7,180 nt of DNA from an uncultured Oscillospiraceae bacterium (lineage in GTDB: Bacteria > Bacillota > Clostridia > Oscillospirales > Acutalibacteraceae): NCBI GenBank assembly GCA_902489595.1, contig CABUAS010000084.1, forward strand, positions 1 through 7,180. The letters run 5' to 3'. The notes beneath the pieces were generated by a model. The model ran no database searches. It was not told where the DNA came from and saw only the letters and a program-made list of their open reading frames with translations. Within the stretch, counting starts at the first letter, position 1. Every line of letters begins with the position of its first letter. Made by a program: the position numbers and the translations under genes. Shown piece by piece: positions 5,893 through 7,180 of this stretch.

Positions 5893-6861
5893 TTGGCTAA
5901 TAAATTAACAACGCTTAATTCTCTTGAAAAAGTGCTTGAGCACGAACTTGATTTCAATTTCAGAATTAATGAAAAGAAAATAATTACTGTAGATGAGTTC
6001 AACACCTGCCTTAAAGAACCGTTTTATAAAAACGGGGGCAATATTTTTTACAGGGGCGAGCGTATCAACAGCTCTAAAAGAACGCTTACGCCCACGCTTT
6101 TAAGGCACAGCGATGAAATTTTTAAAAACGGCGAAGTTATTGTTAATATTGATTATGATTATTTGTTGAATTTTTACAGGGGAAAGGGCGATTATCTCGA
6201 TTTTTACAGATATATTTTCGGCACGGCGTCAAAGTACAGAATGTTTGAAATCTGCTCGTTTTCACAGCATTATCTTGATATGTCGCCTTTTATAGATTTT
6301 ACAAAATCGCTTTTTGTTGCAATGTCATTTGCACTTAAAAACCGTGATGCTTTTACAGATGATATTGTTGTTTACACTGTTGAAATTGATGATAAAGAGC
6401 ATTATACAGATGATATTGTAACGGCAGAGTGCTGGCTTCACGATTATAAGGTAACTATGTTCAATTCGCCCGAAAATATTATGAAAGGCAGAATGGGCAT
6501 TTCGTCTGTAAGGGAGTCGATAGAGGCGATGGAGGCAAGGTCAAAAGCTACTTCGCCCACTGCTAAATTTATAGATATTCCGACAAATGATTTGATTAAG
6601 TTTCAGCAGGGCGTGTTTATGCTGCTTACCGATTACAGTATGTTTTATGATTCGTATCTGACGAAAAGTATAAGAGAAAATTTTCATATTACAAAGTACA
6701 TTATCAGTAAAGATATCTGTCCGAAACTGCTTGATGTTATTCTTGCCGAGGCACCGTGGTATCAGTATGACTGCCTTCTTGATATAAAAAAAGCCGTTTC
6801 AAAAGTAATTGAAACAGACAATCATTATCGTATTTTGAAAGAAAGATTAAACGGAAAATAA
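5893..6861 (+). CDS. FRG-domain protein of unknown function
   Basis: The 322-residue product carries the features of the FRG domain, a module named for an Phe-Arg-Gly-like motif, with no established activity that I can state. Visible parts are FYRGE (52-56) with LTPTLLR (65-71), then SFSQHYLDMSPFIDFTKS (122-139) leading into LFVAMSFAL (140-148), and a late IKFQQGVFMLL block (235-245). These match the usual order of arginine-glycine motif, Gln-His-Tyr plus Asp-Phe-Thr segment, and Gln-Gln-Gly segment. No signal peptide or membrane helix is seen, so it is probably cytoplasmic. The start is TTG at 5893, preceded by GGGGTGG; there is no in-frame ATG near the N-terminus, and the frame is closed by a TAA at 5866. 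It stands alone between divergent and convergent genes, followed by two hairpins. FRG proteins are sometimes found near phage-defence or toxin genes, but nothing here supports such a role. Confidence 0.85.
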   Translation: MANKLTTLNSLEKVLEHELDFNFRINEKKIITVDEFNTCLKEPFYKNGGNIFYRGERINSSKRTLTPTLLRHSDEIFKNGEVIVNIDYDYLLNFYRGKGDYLDFYRYIFGTASKYRMFEICSFSQHYLDMSPFIDFTKSLFVAMSFALKNRDAFTDDIVVYTVEIDDKEHYTDDIVTAECWLHDYKVTMFNSPENIMKGRMGISSVRESIEAMEARSKATSPTAKFIDIPTNDLIKFQQGVFMLLTDYSMFYDSYLTKSIRENFHITKYIISKDICPKLLDVILAEAPWYQYDCLLDIKKAVSKVIETDNHYRILKERLNGK

Positions 6862-6865
6862 TCAG

Positions 6866-6894
6866 AAGGGCGGATGAGGACATCCGCCCTTACA
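6866..6894. repeat. Strong GC-rich palindrome after the FRG gene, possible dispersed repeat acting as terminator
   Basis: A perfect 11-bp stem, AAGGGCGGATG (6866-6876) with CATCCGCCCTT (6881-6891), closes on AGGA and is followed by ACA. It begins five bases after the FRG gene stop. It has no T-run on either strand, which is unusual for a plain terminator. It shares CCCTTACA with the palindrome at 3568-3594. Similar short GGGCGG hairpins are, to my memory, interspersed repeats in gut Clostridia. Confidence 0.6.
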
Positions 6895-6896
6895 GC

Positions 6897-6925
6897 AGGG
6901 GTCGATGTAACCCCTTTATTTTATT
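6897..6925. terminator. Hairpin with T-rich tail between the FRG gene and the SLH gene
   Basis: AGGGGT (6897-6902) pairs with ACCCCT (6910-6915) around a 7-base loop and is followed on the plus strand by TTATTTTATT. It would end the FRG transcript. The tail overlaps the stop codon of the convergent SLH gene. Together with the preceding palindrome it probably insulates both genes. Confidence 0.6.
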
Positions 6926-7180
6926 AAAAATTGCCGATATTGCAGACTTTACCGAAACCGTAAAGGATTTTGGTTGCGTGGATACGCTGTGTTGCACCCT
7001 GAGGATTGAGTTCACCGCTTTGTGTGCCTGTTATCATACCGTTAAAGTTTGCCCACTGCATTGCTTCAACTGCCCAAGCGTGAACACTGTTAAAATCGGG
7101 ATATGAGGCAAGATTTACATTTTTATATGCATCATCGCCGAGCGTACCGTTATCCTTTGCATATCTGAACAGGAATGATG
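6924..7180 (-). CDS. C-terminal end of an S-layer-homology (SLH) domain protein, partial
   Basis: Eighty-five codons are open from the window edge to TAA 6926-6924; the start lies beyond 7180. The fragment opens with the end of one SLH repeat (SFLFRYAKDNG) and then has a whole repeat. That repeat contains ASYPDF, AWAVEAMQWANFNGMITG and LNPQGATQRIHATKILYGFGK, which follow the SLH pattern: a Trp-Ala-x-x-Ala-Met start, a Gly-x-Ile-x-Gly turn and an Arg-led last helix. SLH repeats bind pyruvylated cell-wall polymers and hold exported proteins at the Gram-positive cell surface. Here they are at the very C-terminus. The usual Thr-Arg-Ala of the last helix reads Thr-Gln-Arg, a mild deviation. What the rest of the protein does cannot be told. 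It converges on the FRG gene. Confidence 0.85.
   Translation of the reverse strand, partial: SFLFRYAKDNGTLGDDAYKNVNLASYPDFNSVHAWAVEAMQWANFNGMITGTQSGELNPQGATQRIHATKILYGFGKVCNIGNF

Noticed and set aside
6354..6419. Two copies of a 15-base repeat (TACAGATGATATTGT) 51 bases apart in the FRG gene
   Set aside because: They encode TDDIV twice in frame, 17 residues apart. Two short copies in an AT-rich coding sequence are most simply chance or a small internal duplication, not a functional array.

Overview
The window looks like the chromosome of an anaerobic, low-GC Gram-positive bacterium of the class Clostridia, probably a gut member of the Oscillospirales/Ruminococcaceae. This is an inference from the gene set: an iron-only hydrogenase of the group B type, a clostridial-type cysteine synthase, an S-layer-homology (SLH) surface protein, and a secreted subtilase with BspA-type leucine-rich repeats. 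Spacers are AT-rich and start sites carry purine-rich Shine-Dalgarno sequences. No mobile element, tRNA, rRNA or CRISPR array is visible.

Layout. (1) Bases 3-2414 (+) hold the 3' 803 codons of a large subtilisin-family (S8) protease; its start lies before the window. (2) Two bases after its stop, an acidic 38-residue peptide gene (2417-2533, +) begins with its own Shine-Dalgarno. A strong bidirectional hairpin terminator (2550-2590) follows. (3) Three genes on the minus strand run leftward into that terminator: a group B [FeFe] hydrogenase (5768-4263), a TetR-family regulator (4149-3619) and cysteine synthase cysK (3538-2612). The 113-bp gap before tetR carries a promoter candidate and overlapping AT-rich dyads. 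The 80-bp gap before cysK carries a GC-rich hairpin. (4) An AT-rich divergent region (5769-5892) separates the hydrogenase from an FRG-domain protein (5893-6861, +). (5) Two hairpins (6866-6915) separate that gene from the C-terminal end of an SLH-domain protein on the minus strand (7180-6924), whose start lies beyond the window.

How the genes may work together. Protease and peptide are almost certainly co-transcribed and translationally close. The peptide has a leader-like half and a Gly/Asn/Asp/Pro/Thr/Ser-rich tail, so a secreted or processed peptide handled by the protease is a reasonable but unproven idea. The hydrogenase would dispose of fermentation electrons as H2, and the regulator next to it may control itself and its neighbours. 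CysK makes cysteine and has no obvious mechanistic tie beyond sharing the strand. The FRG protein has no visible partner.

The least explained items are the small peptide after the protease, the dyads between hydrogenase and tetR, and the FRG protein. Every gap between genes is shorter than 130 bases, and each is described in the entries.
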